Shown: positions 41,990-52,855, counted from the stretch's first letter. The stretch: 64,000 nt of DNA from Forficula auricularia (GCA_024734495.1 JALMQS010000082.1:2248625-2312624), one strand, 5' to 3'. Numbers and translations are program-made. The notes: generated from the sequence alone by a model not told the origin.

Positions 41990-42552
41990 ATTTAAAAAGA
42001 ACCGTGTTTGGTGGCCCTATTTTATTTTAATGAATTGGCTAAGGGGCCAGTTATTACAAAAATTTGAAATAAAAGCCAACTTCTATTTAATACTTTATTT
42101 TGGGCAGACTTAATCGATATTTTACAATGTTTCGAGCGCTACACCGCTGCTCTTCATCAGTGCACGTCAACTGAAAAAAATTATTGCATGTTTTAAATTT
42201 TTATTTTAACATTTATAATAAATTTTTAAAGGGTGGAATACTACTCACCCAAGTCACAAAAACACGCAAAATCTATCTCCAGCAGACGTTTTACATTAGG
42301 AATCATCACACTCTGGTAAACATAAGTTATTTCAAGTGAACATACAATAATCTTTTCCACTTGACGTGTACTGATGAAGAGCACCGGTGTAGCGCTCGAA
42401 TGCTCGAAACGTTGTAAAATATCGATTACGTCTGCCCAAAATAAAGTATTAAATAGAAGTTGGCTTTTATTTCAACTTTTTGTTTCCTATAACTGGCCCC
42501 TTAGCCAATTCATTCAAATAAAATAGGGCCACCAAACACGGTTCTTTTTAAA
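41990..42552. repeat. Palindromic repeat with two hammerhead-like hinges
   Basis: Outer arms AAAGAACCGTGTTTGGTGGC and GCCACCAAACACGGTTCTTT; GGCTAAGGGGCCAGTTAT and its inverse; inner arms CTTTATTTTGGGCAGACTTA. Cores: minus 42130-42160 (CTGATGA...GAAACATT) and plus 42371-42409 (CTGATGA...GAAACGTT, with an 9-bp GCTCGAA repeat before GAAA). A Penelope-like architecture. Confidence 0.6.
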
Positions 42553-42593
42553 TATATAATTAATTTGTTAATGTTTATACTTTTAAGAAATAC

Positions 42594-43610
42594 TAGCTGC
42601 AAGGCCCGCCTTCGGCGGCCCTCTTGGTAGCCAGAGGGCTACCCCCTGGACCCACACCTGGGCCCCACACCACCACCAGACACTGCACCCAACCCCCATC
42701 CTGTACCACCCCCGCACCCCCCTCGCTATCCCGCTATACCCCCTGGGACCCCCCGAACCCCCACTCCACCAATCCCGCACCCCATCCACCCCCAGTTTTT
42801 TTCATTTCTAGCTTTCTAGTGGCCCACAGATTATGCAAAATTTGGTTGAGTTTGCTCCAATAGCAAGAATTTACATTTTTGACCCTCCCCCATTTTGGGT
42901 GGTTAGTTTTTGCATTTCTAGCTCTCTAGAGACCCACAGATTATGTTTACAAAATTTGGTTGAGTTTGCTCTAAGGGCAAGAATTTACATTTTTCCACCC
43001 TCCCCCCTCTCCCCCAATCCCGTTATGGGTGGTTTTTAGGGGAAATTTTTACAAGCAAAAGTTGACAGAAATCACATTCCCTGCATCTTTGCTCATTAGA
43101 AAATTTTCTGTAGAGTTAATACTTTAGGAGTTATTGGATAATTTCCATTCGTGAGCTCCCCAAACCCCCTTTTCGGAGTCAAAATATTAAAACGTTATAT
43201 AGCAATAAATGTAAGTTAGAAGACATCTGAACGAAATATGAATTTTCATAATAATCCTTCAGCCGTTTTTAAATCGGAAGCAACTTTTCGCGGAAACCAC
43301 GGAAACATACGGACAGACAGGAATTTTGTTGAGGGTGTTTTCGTTCATAACTTTTCTTGAAATGTGTGCAACGAAAATTTGGCGTGATTTGGACCCGAAG
43401 GGTAAACCGCGACCTAATATACTGTACACCTACTTCTACATCCACTTTCATTTCCAAGTAGAAGACAATAAATTAAGGTGCATTATCTAATGAATTCCAA
43501 AATAATTCCACATAATTCCAAAAAGACGGTGTAAGCCTAATTCCAATCGCGGTTCACCCCTCGTTTGGACCAATGTACAGACAAATCCTTAATTTTATAT
43601 ATATATATAT
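42594..43610 (-). mobile_element. Near-complete Helitron-like element
   Basis: The minus strand begins near 43609 with ATATATATAAAATTAAGGAT then TTGTCTGTACATTGG, includes GTCCGTATGTTTCCGTGG and the AAACTCAACCAAATTTT blocks twice, then a C/G-rich part, and ends GGCGGGCCTTGCAGCTAG before T. The 5' part is also found at 55760-55910, where it starts TCTATATATATAAAATTAAG, matching a Helitron 5' TC. A MITE is inserted at 43396-43563. Confidence 0.6.
43396..43563. mobile_element. CGAGGGG MITE, copy 2 (168 bp)
   Basis: Ends CGAAGGGTAAACCGCGA and TCGCGGTTCACCCCTCG; exact duplication TTTGGACC at 43388-43395 and 43564-43571. The empty target GGCGTGATTTGGACCAATGT is present inverted at about 55785-55812. 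Confidence 0.93.
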
Positions 43611-43914
43611 CAATAACTTACTAAATAATAAAGAATTCCTATGTAAATTATCGCTCTCACCAAAAACATAAATGTGAAAAAGGAGTCAAGTTCGGTACAA
43701 ACAACGTTCGAGGTTGTCAGCGATCTATACGGGTACAAACCAAGTTCCATAGCAATTCCTTAAATCATAACTATAGGAATGTACAACGTTATAAAGAAAA
43801 TTTGTTACGTTCTTTAATATTGAATTTATAACTTGGTAACTTATAATAGTCAATTAATTACGTTTATCGTGATGAAGGAATGTACAACGTTTCAAGTCTC
43901 TATCTCAATAAGTT

Positions 43915-44072
43915 TAACCTTCAAAACCAGGGTGCATAGACACCTGCGTCTACACCCTCTCTCTTAATCAACTTTCCTTCTCTTCGGTAATGCAAGGGTC
44001 TTTCGAGATCCATAGGGCTACATCTTTACTGGTGCACCCCTTCTTGCATTCGATTGCATTAAAAAAAAAAAA
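43915..44072 (+). mobile_element. LINE 3' end with poly(A)
   Basis: AACCTTCAAAACCAGGGTGC, ATAGACACCTGCGTCTACAC and ATTCGATTGCATTAAAAAAA match the C-terminal codons and 3' UTR of the LINE at 54900-55251, including the FKTRVHRHLRLH codons. Severely 5'-truncated. Confidence 0.75.
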
Positions 44073-44099
44073 TCTCCGCACAGTGATACACGTTTCCCA

Positions 44100-44440
44100 T
44101 CTAAATAACATGGGGTTTTTGGCATTGAACGATTAATTTTTTATTCCGGCCAAAGTAGTGGTTTAAAAATTTTTGAAACTCTGTAAACTTTATTCTTATA
44201 ATATGTAGCTATTTTTGCTATGGCTGGAGATAAAAATTGATATTTCACTGCCAAAAACCCCATCGATATGGATTGAGGACTTGCATCTATTCGGCACTGA
44301 TTAAAATTCAGATAGAGGCTTGAAACTTGGGGGATATTTTTTTATTTATTTCAAAACATATGAGTCTCTGTCAGCGTAAAAATGCGAAAATACTAAAAAT
44401 AAGGGCCACCCTAATGGTCATGTTATTTGTTAATGAGCAT
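44100..44440. other. Non-genic spacer with inverted words
   Basis: ATGGGGTTTTTGGC at 44110 and GCCAAAAACCCCAT at 44252 are inverted copies bounding about 160 bp and could be ends of a small element. No duplication confirmed, no open frame. Confidence 0.3.
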
Positions 44441-44449
44441 ACATTCTAT

Positions 44450-45297
44450 TTTTTTAATATTTGTTATAATTAAATTGTATTGATGTTTGCTAATTTGTTT
44501 TGGTTAAATTGTGCTGATGCTAGTTAATTTGTTGTAATTAAATTGTATTGATGTTTGCTAATTTGTTTTGGTTGAAATTGTATTGATGCTAGTTAATTTG
44601 TTGTAATTAAATTGTATTGATGTTTTCTAATTTGTTTTGGTTAAATTGTATTGATGTTAGCTAATTTGTTCTAATTAAATGGTATTGATGTTTGCTAATT
44701 TGTTTTGTTTAAATTGTATTGATGTTAGCTAATTTGTTCTAATTAAATTGTATTGATGTTTGCTAATTTGTTTTGGTTAAATTGTATTGATGTTTGTTAA
44801 TTTGTTTGGTTAATTTGTATTGATGTTTGTTAATTTGTTTTGGTTAAACTGTATTGATGTTTGTTAATTTGTTTTTGTTAAATTGTATTGATGTTTTGTT
44901 AATTTGTTTTGGTTAAATTGTATTGATGCTAGTTAATTTGTTGTAATTAAATTGTATTGATGTTTTCTAATTTGGTTTGGTTAAATTGTATTGATGTTAG
45001 CTAATTTGTTCTAATTAAATTGTATTGATGTTTTTCTAATTTGTTTTGTGTTAAATTGTATTGATGTTAGCTAATTTGTTCTAATTAAATTGTATTGACG
45101 TTTGCTAATTTGTTTTGTTTAAATTGTATTGATGTTAGCTAATTTGTTCTAATTAAATTGTATTGATGTTTGCTAATTTGTTTTGGTTAAACTGTATTGA
45201 TGTTTGTTAATTTGTTTTGTTTAAATTGTATTGATGCTAGTTAATTTGTTGTAATTAAATTGTATTGATGTTTGTTAATTTGTTTTTGTTAAATTTT
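44450..45297. repeat. 34-bp minisatellite (AATTGTATTGATGTT), left part
   Basis: About 25 units of type AATTGTATTGATGTTTGCTA then ATTTGTTTTGGTTA, with variants GATGCTAGTTAATTTGTTGT arranged as alternating dimers. It resumes at 47305-47385, so the array is split by the palindromic repeat and LINE at 45297-47300. Confidence 0.85.
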
Positions 45298-47300
45298 GTA
45301 ACCTTGTAAATACTTGGTAGGTTTCACATTAAGATATAAAAAAATAAAACGAATTTATTTTGGAGAATCTTGTAACCCTGTAAATACTTGGTAGGTTTCA
45401 CATTAAGATATAAAAAATAAAACGAATTTATTTTTTGGAGAATCTTTAATCTCGATATATATATTTCGGGTGACTAACCCATCTTCAGGATGTGAAACCT
45501 ACCAAGTATTTTTTATCCATCATCATTGAGTATACAGTCCTAAGACTGGTTTGATGCAACAATCCGTCTCCACTCGACTCTGTCCCCCGCCAGCTGTTTA
45601 ACCTCTCTAAATGTCTGGCATCCCATATCCCCAATTATTTGGTTGAAATATTCTAATCTGGTTCTTCCCCTTCCCCTTTTCTTTCCCACCTCCCCCTCCA
45701 AGATATCCCTAAGCAGTCCCCCATGTCTCAGTGTGTGCCCCATCATCTGACCTCTTCTCTTCTTCAGACTCTTCCACAAGGTTCTTCTTTCTCCGATTCT
45801 TCCAAGAACTTCTTCATTTGTAATTTTATCCATCCATTTGATATTCGTCATTCTTCTGTAGCACCACATTTCGAAAGCCTCTAATCTCTTTCTCTCCGCT
45901 TCTCTAATTGTCCAGGTTTCACACCCGTACATGGCTATGCTCCATACATATGTCTTCAATAGCAACTTCCTGTTTGCTAAGCTGATTGAGGAGGAGCATA
46001 GTAGTTTTTGTTTTGAATTAAACCCCATTTTTGCTTGGGCAATTCTTGATTTAATTTCGTTTTCGCTCCTCCCATCCCATGTTATTTTACTTCCTAGGTA
46101 GCGGAATTCCTTAACTCCTTCTAGGTTTTCTTGGTTAATTTTGATGCATTCCTGTCTCGTTTGTTCTTTTTTGTACATACTAGGAACTTGGTTTTATTCT
46201 TGTTTATTTTCATTTTGATTTCTTCTATTAGGATTTGGTTAATTCCATTCAAGGCGTCCTCTAATTCTTTTTTATTGCTTCCTAGAAGGGCAATGTCATC
46301 GGCAAATCTTAACATAGCGATCTTTTGACCTTGGATTTCTATACCTGTATCAATTTTGTCTTTGAATTCTTTAATCGCTTCTTCTATGTATAAGTTGAAA
46401 ATCATGGGTGACAGCACACATCCTTGTCTTACACCTTTTTTTATTTTGGCTTCTCTTTTGTTCATCACCAATATTTATAATTGCCGTCTGGTTTTGATAT
46501 AGATTGTAGATTAGTCTTCTCTCTCTGAATTTTATTCCCGCCTGTTTTAATATTTTAAACATAATTTCCCAATTGACGTTATCGAATGCTTTTTCTAGGT
46601 CTATGAATCCGATGTAGACAGATTCTTCCCTGATAAAAGCCCTTTCTATTATTAGTCTAAGAGAGAGAATTGCTTCTCGGGTGCCTCTGTTTCTTCTAAA
46701 GCCGAACTGGTCTTCCCCCAGATTTTCTTCAACTCTTTGTTCTATTCTTCTTTGGATTATTTTGGTTAGGATTTTGGAGGCATGTGAGGTTAGGCTAATG
46801 GTCCTGAAATTTTCACATTTATCCGCGCCTGTCTTTTTTGGGAAGTGTGACTATTTTGTTTTTTCGGAAATCTTTTGGGATGATTCCCAATTTATAGATT
46901 TTGCTAATTAGTTCAAAAAGTTTGTCACGTGCCTTTTCTCCAGAGATTCTTTAGGATTTCAGCTTGTATATTGTCTATTCCGGGTGCTCTATTATTTTTT
47001 AGTTCCTTCAAAGCTGTCTCGAATTCTGACCTGAGTATGGGGTCTCCTAATTCGTTTTCGTCCACAGATTCTTCTTCTTCTATTGGGTTCATTGTTTTTT
47101 CTTCTCCATAGAGTTCTTCTAGGTGTTCCTTCCATCTATTTGCCTGTTCGTTTTCGTTTAGAATAATGTGGCCTCCTTTATCTCTTATGTTCTTGCTTTT
47201 TGGCTTGTCTTCTTGGAAATTTCTTTTCTTTTCTTTTCCTTTATTTTTATCCAATAATTTTAAAAATGTTTCACCAAGTACCAACACCAAATTCCTTAAA
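45297..47300. repeat. Palindromic repeat (GTGAAACCTACCAAG) interrupted by LINE
   Basis: TACTTGGTAGGTTTCACATT (twice, as a partial tandem) mirrors GTGAAACCTACCAAGTATTT at 45492. A hammerhead-like core lies on the minus strand at 45464-45488 (CTGAAGA...GAAA). The right side, AAATGTTTCACCAAGTACCA, is at 47262. The undivided relative is at 14078-14130. Confidence 0.6.
45519..47243 (-). pseudogene. RTE-like LINE, 5'-truncated, frameshifted
   Basis: Minus-strand frames in order: 47290-46925 with EFETALKELKNNRAPGIDNI QAEIL; 46562-46371 with RRLIYNLYQNQTAIINI; 46471-46121 with GVRQGCVLSPMIFNLYIEEA and MLRFADDIALLGSNKKEL (FADD box); 46178-45540 with FRYLGSKITWDGRSENEIKS, YGCETWTIREAERKRLEAFE MW and GHTLRHGGLLRDILEGEVGK. 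The 3' end is TGATGATGG, like the short GAT-type tails of RTE elements. TTTTTATCC flanks it at 45510-45518 and 47244-47252. Several shifts kill the frame. Confidence 0.87.
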
Positions 47301-47385
47301 AACTATTGATGTTTGTTAATTTGTTTTTGTTAAATTGTATTGATGTTTTCCTAGTTTGTTTTGGTTAAATTGTATATTGATGTTT
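47301..47385. repeat. 34-bp minisatellite, right part
   Basis: ATTGATGTTTGTTAATTTG and GGTTAAATTGTATATTGATG units, continuing the array that stops at 45297. Confidence 0.8.
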
Positions 47386-47787
47386 GGTTGACCTAGTCCC
47401 CAAGGACTTTGTGACCCGCATCAGGTCAGGAAGAAAGATTTATTTATTTATTTTATTTTAAACTCTTTATTTATGAATTGCAGATATGGATGTAGGCATT
47501 TGAATCAAGAAGGTTCTGTCTAATATGGAAAATAAAATAAAAAAATAGAAACAATTTTATAAAACGACTGATTTAATCATTGAATAATTATCACTTATAT
47601 ACAAAATACATACATATAATACAAAATATAATTAAATTAAAATGTTCTTTTTTTACATATTCTTCTACTTAAAACCATAGGTATCTTTGAACTTGGATAA
47701 GAAATCATGAACTATGAATGCCACCGTGCAGACGCATAAGTACACCACTCAGAGTTTTCAGGTTCTATTAGGAAAAACAAACATAAT

Positions 47788-48272
47788 TTATTTATTAAAT
47801 GAATTTAACTTTTAAGGACATCATAGATATTAGAGAAATATTTTTACATTGCATATCAGAGAGGTTCGTCCCCTTAGGAATCGAACCCAAGCGGTAACTA
47901 AGCTTGCCGGGCCAGTAGCCAAACCCTTAAGACAAATCTCTCTCTGACATGCAACATATATAAGTATTATAGCTAAAGATTTTTCACTCCCTTCAACTCA
48001 AAGGGAATAGTGAAAATTCCTGCTAAACTGAAAAAAGTTTTCAGTGAGGGACCCATGGATTTTACAGTGAAAACAAAGATTTAAGTATCTTTTTGAGTGT
48101 CTTTTTTTGAAAAAAGAGAGTTTTGTCTTAAGGGTTTGGCTACTGGCCCGGCAAGCTTAGTTAGCGCTTGGGTTCGATTCTAAGGGGACGAACCTCTCTG
48201 ATATGCAATGTAAAAATATTTCTCTAATATCTATGATGTCCTTAAAAGTTAAATTCATTTAATAATATTATA
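47788..48272. repeat. Inverted repeat with tRNA-like arms
   Basis: Arms of about 165 bp: AAGGACATCATAGATATTAG, TACATTGCATATCAGAGAGG, GAATCGAACCCAAGCGGTAA, CTTGCCGGGCCAGTAGCC, mirrored at 48115-48272. GGTTCGATTC(C) is a B box and GGTTTGGCTACTGGCCCGG lies where an A box would be. A second palindrome overlaps it: AAGATTTAAGTATCTTTTTG (48078) and CAAAAAGATACTTAAATCTT (48325). Confidence 0.65.
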
Positions 48273-48739
48273 TACTGGGTTGATTTTTGAAATAATTTCC
48301 ATCTTTTTTCAAAAAAAGACACTCAAAAAGATACTTAAATCTTTGTTTTCACTATAATTTATTTAATTTAAATTTGAATTTATTGTTGAGTGAACGAAAT
48401 TTCTTGGCCTTTACGCTAAACATGTGGCCACATTATTAATTGAAAAAAAAGGGAAAGTTATCAACTCGATAAATAAATATATATTTTTAGTAATATCAGT
48501 CGCGAAAGTGTGATTTTCGTGGGGCTAAGCCGACTGATTTCTGGCTGACTATAATACCATACATAGACTTTTCTCGCATGATATGCGTAAAGATCCATTT
48601 TTCTTGACAATCTGCTCTACTTTCCTATGCACGTTTATTTCTTATTTATTTATACACTGTGAGTAGTAGCCGCCAAGGGTTATACTTATACAAAGAACAC
48701 TGAAAACAAAAGTTTGGGTTTCGTTGCTCTATTACTTAC

Positions 48740-48847
48740 CAATTGTGGACGTACAAACTTCCGGAGCCAAGAATCCTTGCTCACTTTTTCGGTTGAAGAC
48801 AAATTAGTATTCTCGAATTTTTCAATTTTTTTCCTGTCATTATTTTC
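48740..48847 (-). CDS. Internal exon, 36 codons, phase 0/0
   Basis: The minus strand has acceptor TATCATTTATAG, an open 108-base exon ENNDRKKIEKFENTNLSSTE KVSKDSWLRKFVRPQL, and a strong GTAAGTAA donor. Both boundaries fall between codons. The terminal exon at 34728-34931 also starts in phase 0, and joining gives a charged N-part, then SWLRKFVRPQL|SGKPLNLLKL leading into the membrane helix: reasonable for a small mitochondrial or ER membrane protein. The first exon is not identified. The intron would be 13.8 kb and contain the PIGBOS1-like gene on the same strand. Confidence 0.55.
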
Positions 48848-49029
48848 CTATAAATGATAAAGTGAAATTAACTTTTATGGATTTGGATATAGAAACCCAC
48901 AAAGAGTGCTTTTTCGGGAGAGGAATTCACAATACTAGAACCACCCACACTATCATAATTATTAATTGATTAAAAAAAAATTCGAAATCTAATTCAACAC
49001 AGTTTCTTCACGGTCATATTTCTAAATAG

Positions 49030-49650
49030 TCTAAGGGCCAGTTGTATGTCGGTTGGTAAACTCTTTTCAAACTAATCGAATGTTTTCTACATTTGATTCA
49101 ATCGCGAATCAAATGTAGGGAATTTTGTCAAATATTGAGTGAAAATAATATTTGAACTTATATATTTCTAACTTGAAATAATGATCTTAACATACATGCT
49201 AATAGACAGAGCCACTCTGGACTGGGAGATTAAATATATAATATCTGAGATTTCAAATTCATTTGGTGATCCATCCGAATGTCTAGCGGGCTATACGCGA
49301 AATGACGTTGGATTGTAGTAAGTGGATCACATCTTTTTCTCTCTTGGTCCAGATTTAAGACTCCCGCAGACTCCAATAGCGTAATCCCCAGTAGTCTCTC
49401 GTGATAAATATCTTTTTCAAATAACATAAAAACAATTCTCATTAATATGGCAATTATTCTTTGTTATATTAATTAGAAAAAAATTATAAAAATTTACTCT
49501 TTTTAAACGTTGACAAAGGTTATGGCCAATCAGATGACAGGCACTTTCATCTGATTGACCATCCCACTGGACACAAGGTGAATTTTAAGATTTTGCCCTT
49601 TGTCAACGTTTAAAAAGAGTTTACCAATCGACATACAACTGCCCCTAAGT
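49030..49650. repeat. Inverted repeat of the 23625 family
   Basis: GGCCAGTTGTATGTCGGTTG and CAATCGACATACAACTGCCC bound it. Interior 49080-49490 matches 24200-23640 inverted (TCAATCGCGAATCAAATGTA, CTCTTGGTCCAGATTTAAGA). A smaller palindrome CGTTGACAAAGG...CCTTTGTCAACG lies at 49508-49607. Confidence 0.55.
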
Positions 49651-49911
49651 AGACTGCAGCCTAGAGCAGCAAATTTTCAGGGGCGGCAGTTTGGCAATTT
49701 ATTCAAAAGTTAAAATGAGGTATTTCAGACGTTAATAATATTTTCCGTACGAATTTAAGAATACATGTTACTTAAAAATATGTTTTAGTCCTTTTACCAA
49801 TGAACTCTATCCTTTTGTTGTATAAAACAAATGTATTAAGCAAATTTGAACTATAGAGGGGGCTGCAAATAGACTTTAGCCTATAGGCGGCGTACTCTTA
49901 AATCCGGCCCT
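49651..49911. mobile_element. Truncated hAT-like element
   Basis: Read on the minus strand it starts CAGGGCCGGATTTAAGAGTA, a hAT end. The AGACTGCAGCCTAGAGCAGC block at 49655 and AGACTTTAGCCTATAGGCGG at 49873 are imperfect inverted subterminal repeats. The left terminus itself is missing. Confidence 0.45.
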
Positions 49912-50088
49912 GAGTTTCTTTAAAACTTGTTTTCAGAAAAAACAGTATGTTATACTCAAATATTGTGGTAAAAAACTGATTATTATCTGAGTAACCGGGT
50001 AACTGGTTAACTGATTATTTCGACTAAAAAAATAAAATGTTTGATATTAGGGCTTTTTAGTCTAAGAAAAATCTTTTATAGTAAGCTT

Positions 50089-50254
50089 CGAGGGGTGAAC
50101 CGCGACCTAAAATCGTGTACACCTACTTCCACATCCACTTTCATTTCCAAGTAGAAGACAATAGATGACAATAGATTGTCTAATGAATTCTTAAGTAATT
50201 CCAAATAATTCCAAAGACGGTGTACACCTAATTCCAATCACGGTTCACCCCTCG
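50089..50254. mobile_element. CGAGGGG MITE, copy 3 (166 bp)
   Basis: Ends CGAGGGGTGAACCGCGA and CACGGTTCACCCCTCG; GTAAGCTT (50081-50088) versus GTAAGCTC (50255-50262), 7 of 8. Interior ATCCACTTTCATTTCCAAGT AGAAGACAAT is shared with copies 2 and 4. Confidence 0.9.
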
Positions 50255-50334
50255 GTAAGCTCTATCTCAAAAACCAACAAGTTTATCAAAATTAAGAAAC
50301 CGAATAATCGTTTTTCGTTTTTTATATATTCTAA

Positions 50335-50693
50335 TGGGACCGCCCATAAATCACATCACACAGTAAGGGGGGGGGAGCATCTCAGATTTGTGACAAAATG
50401 TGAGTGGAGGGCCCGGAATATTAAAAATTGTGATGTCACAAAAGTCAAATGAAAAAATTTTCAAATATATTTTTTAGATTTCATGAAATGAATAAAAATA
50501 AAGTTAAACTTAAAATATATTAAATCCCTTAAGTTGAGGTTAATTTATAAAAAAAAAATATAGGTTATAAAAGTGATATTGTGACGTCACAATACAGGGG
50601 GCTCAATGAAAATATGACAGAATGTGACACGAGGGGGGGGGGGGTCTAAAAATCTTGAAATTAGTGTGACGTAATTTATATGGACGGCCCCTA
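50335..50693. mobile_element. PIF/Harbinger-like MITE, complete copy
   Basis: Left GGGACCGCCCATAAATCACATC and right GTGTGACGTAATTTATATGG then ACGGCCCC are inverted ends. TAA-type trinucleotides flank both sides (CTAAT / CTAAC). Interior AGTGATATTGTGACGTCACA. The 3-bp TWA duplication suggests PIF/Harbinger; not proved. Confidence 0.6.
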
Positions 50694-50739
50694 ACATATA
50701 TTATTATTAACTGAAAAATCAGGTTGCGGGGGGGGGGGG

Positions 50740-50815
50740 TCAGATAGGCTAGGTGGTAGCGTGCCAGTCTGGTAGCCAGGGGACCCGGGTTCGAATCCGA
50801 CTCGAAGCATCCAGC
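50740..50815 (+). mobile_element. tRNA-like SINE head
   Basis: ATAGGCTAGGTGGTAGCGTG then CCCGGGTTCGAATCCGACTC contains an A-box-like TAGGTGGTAGCGT and a perfect B box GGTTCGAATCC at normal spacing. The CCA end and a clean cloverleaf are absent, so it is a tRNA-derived SINE, not a tRNA gene. Confidence 0.55.
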
Positions 50816-51589
50816 CAAAATCTAACCACGGGGGTAGAAACAAATTTAGAAAAAATATAATTAGTATCGTAAATTGGCTTATGGCTAGAAAGGCCGAAAA
50901 GCCAAAAAAAAACGGTTGTCACAATTGACCAGGATTTAACAAACAAGTTATTGCTATTCAACAAAAACAATATTTTTCGATTTTGTTTTGGACAAATAGG
51001 TATAAGTACCAAATGAATAAATAAATCAGTGAGTTCTCATTTTAAAAATTAAAATTTATAAAATATGGATATATTTAAAACATTTTATTTACTAAGTAAG
51101 ATTCTTTTATTTCAAAATGAAGTAAAAATAAAAAATTAGTAAGTATTTGAAAAAATTTTCATACGCTGACTGAAAATAAAATCGTGGGCGCTTTTAACTA
51201 GAAATTTAATTAAAATAAGCGCCCACGCTTTTTATTCTTAGTAATTTAAGTATATAGAGATTTTTCGATTATCTACTAAAGAAAATATTATTTTTGTACC
51301 TTTTACTGCAACTTGAAATATAAGTGTGTTAGTTAAAAAGTATTTTTAATATATTTTAATTATAGATTTGCAAAATATAAAATCCGGAAATGAATATCTT
51401 GTTTGTTTCACCCTGAATTATTTTATGAATAAAAAGTAAATAGTCCTAACCATGTTGATGCAGAGAGAGAGCGAGAGAGAATCCAGCAGTAATTAGAGAA
51501 CAAATAAGTTTCTAAAAGCCACAGGGGACAGACAGACAGACAGACCGAGTCCTGAACAAGTATCCGTTTTCGTTTCGAGGGGTCGTGCT

Positions 51590-51625
51590 AGTCGCTCTTT
51601 GCTGACGTCATGGCTGTTTGCAAGG
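51590..51625 (+). promoter_or_regulatory. Full CRE palindrome in a unique GC-richer segment
   Basis: TGACGTCA at 51602-51609 followed directly by TGGCTGTTTGCAAGGTGG. Upstream 51450-51600 has GAGA-type (GAGAGAGAGCGAGAGAGA) and GACAGACAGACAGAC repeats. It could be the 5' end of a gene: ATGGCTGTTTGCAAG then GTGG. No exon could be confirmed. Confidence 0.3.
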
Positions 51626-51991
51626 TGGAATTATTTGTATATACCTCTGGTAGCCGAACAGGTAGATTGGCTTAGGTCAGGGATGCGAAAGGGAAACCCT
51701 TTGGAAATGAATGGTCAATTCAATTTCGCGTAAAATAGTGGAAATCCACCCCACGGATGATCCTTTCAATCACAAATTTTCAATATTCTCATCATAATAT
51801 ATCCATCTACATTTTATATTTAAGGTAGCTGTTTCACCATATTGGTTTTCTTAGGATTTTTTTGAAATTTAGTCAGATTATCATGTAAATACTTGTGCAT
51901 CGATTGGTGGCAAAACGAAATTTATGAACAATATAGTTCCGGAGATATTAAATTCCAAAGAGAGAGTTTTTCAGACTTCTTACACATTGCA

Positions 51992-52572
51992 GAGCAGACA
52001 AACTTGCAAGAAGAAGCTGCCTGCAAACCAACTTCAGACTTCGATACCAATTTTTATAATGATATAAAGATATATATCAAGGGAGAAATACTAAAGCAAT
52101 GGAAAGATGAATGGCTTCATCTAACTGATAATAAACTGAAAGAAGTAATGCAAGCATAGGTACACGACCAAAGTTAATAGCCTCGAGGAAAATTCAAACA
52201 ATATTAACACGACTACGATTAGGTCATTGCTTCTTCAGCCATGGTCATCTTCTGAGGAATGATACACCTCCTTGGTGCACCACATGTAATAAAACTATCA
52301 CTGTTGCTCACATTCTTGTAGAGTGTCCAATCTATGAGAGAGAAAGAGCCCAAAATAATATAAATCTTAGTATGAAAGAAATTCTAAACAACACACAAGA
52401 TAATAACATCAATAATATAATCAAATTTCTAAAAAATATAAATTTTCTATATCTTATATGAAAAAATGGGATAACTAAATCTATTTAACTTATCTAATCT
52501 GAGGCGCTAATGACCCTTGCCGTTGATGCGCCCTTAAACACCTATATATAATAATAATAATAATAATAATAT
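51992..52572 (+). pseudogene. I-like LINE 3' end inserted in the TTAA element
   Basis: After frameshifts it reads EILKQWKDEWLHLTDNKLKE, then IASRKIQTILTRLRLGHCFF SHGHLL and WCTTCNKTITVAHILVECPI YERERA, the post-RNase H Cys-His finger of I-clade elements. 3' UTR GAGGCGCTAATGACCCTTGC and a (TAA)n tail. Duplication ACATTGCA at 51984-51991 and 52573-52580; the empty site is in the copy near 34398. Confidence 0.85.
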
Positions 52573-52855
52573 ACATTGCACTATACACGGGGCATATCGG
52601 AAAGTTTACATACATATTTAATTATAATTAAGAAACTCTTCTTACCATGGTTATAAAAAACTAAACCAACATTAAACAATAACTAATACATTTTTAAGAA
52701 AATTTTAATTTATAGTTACAAAACAGTTTCTGAGATAATAATTAATAAATAATGAAAAATTTATACTAAAAACAAGCTGACAACAATGCTTTTATTTAAC
52801 TTTAGTAATTTTACTTATGGAAAGTGGTGTAGGTTTTAGGTGAAACATGATGTTA

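Noticed and set aside
42583..42863. Pro/Gly-rich frames on both strands
   Set aside because: By-product of C-rich, G-rich Helitron sequence.
47860..47940. tRNA gene
   Set aside because: B box is present but no cloverleaf with acceptor stem; arms are palindromic and repeated, so SINE-like.
50740..50815. Functional tRNA gene
   Set aside because: A and B boxes are present but acceptor stem and anticodon stem do not pair.
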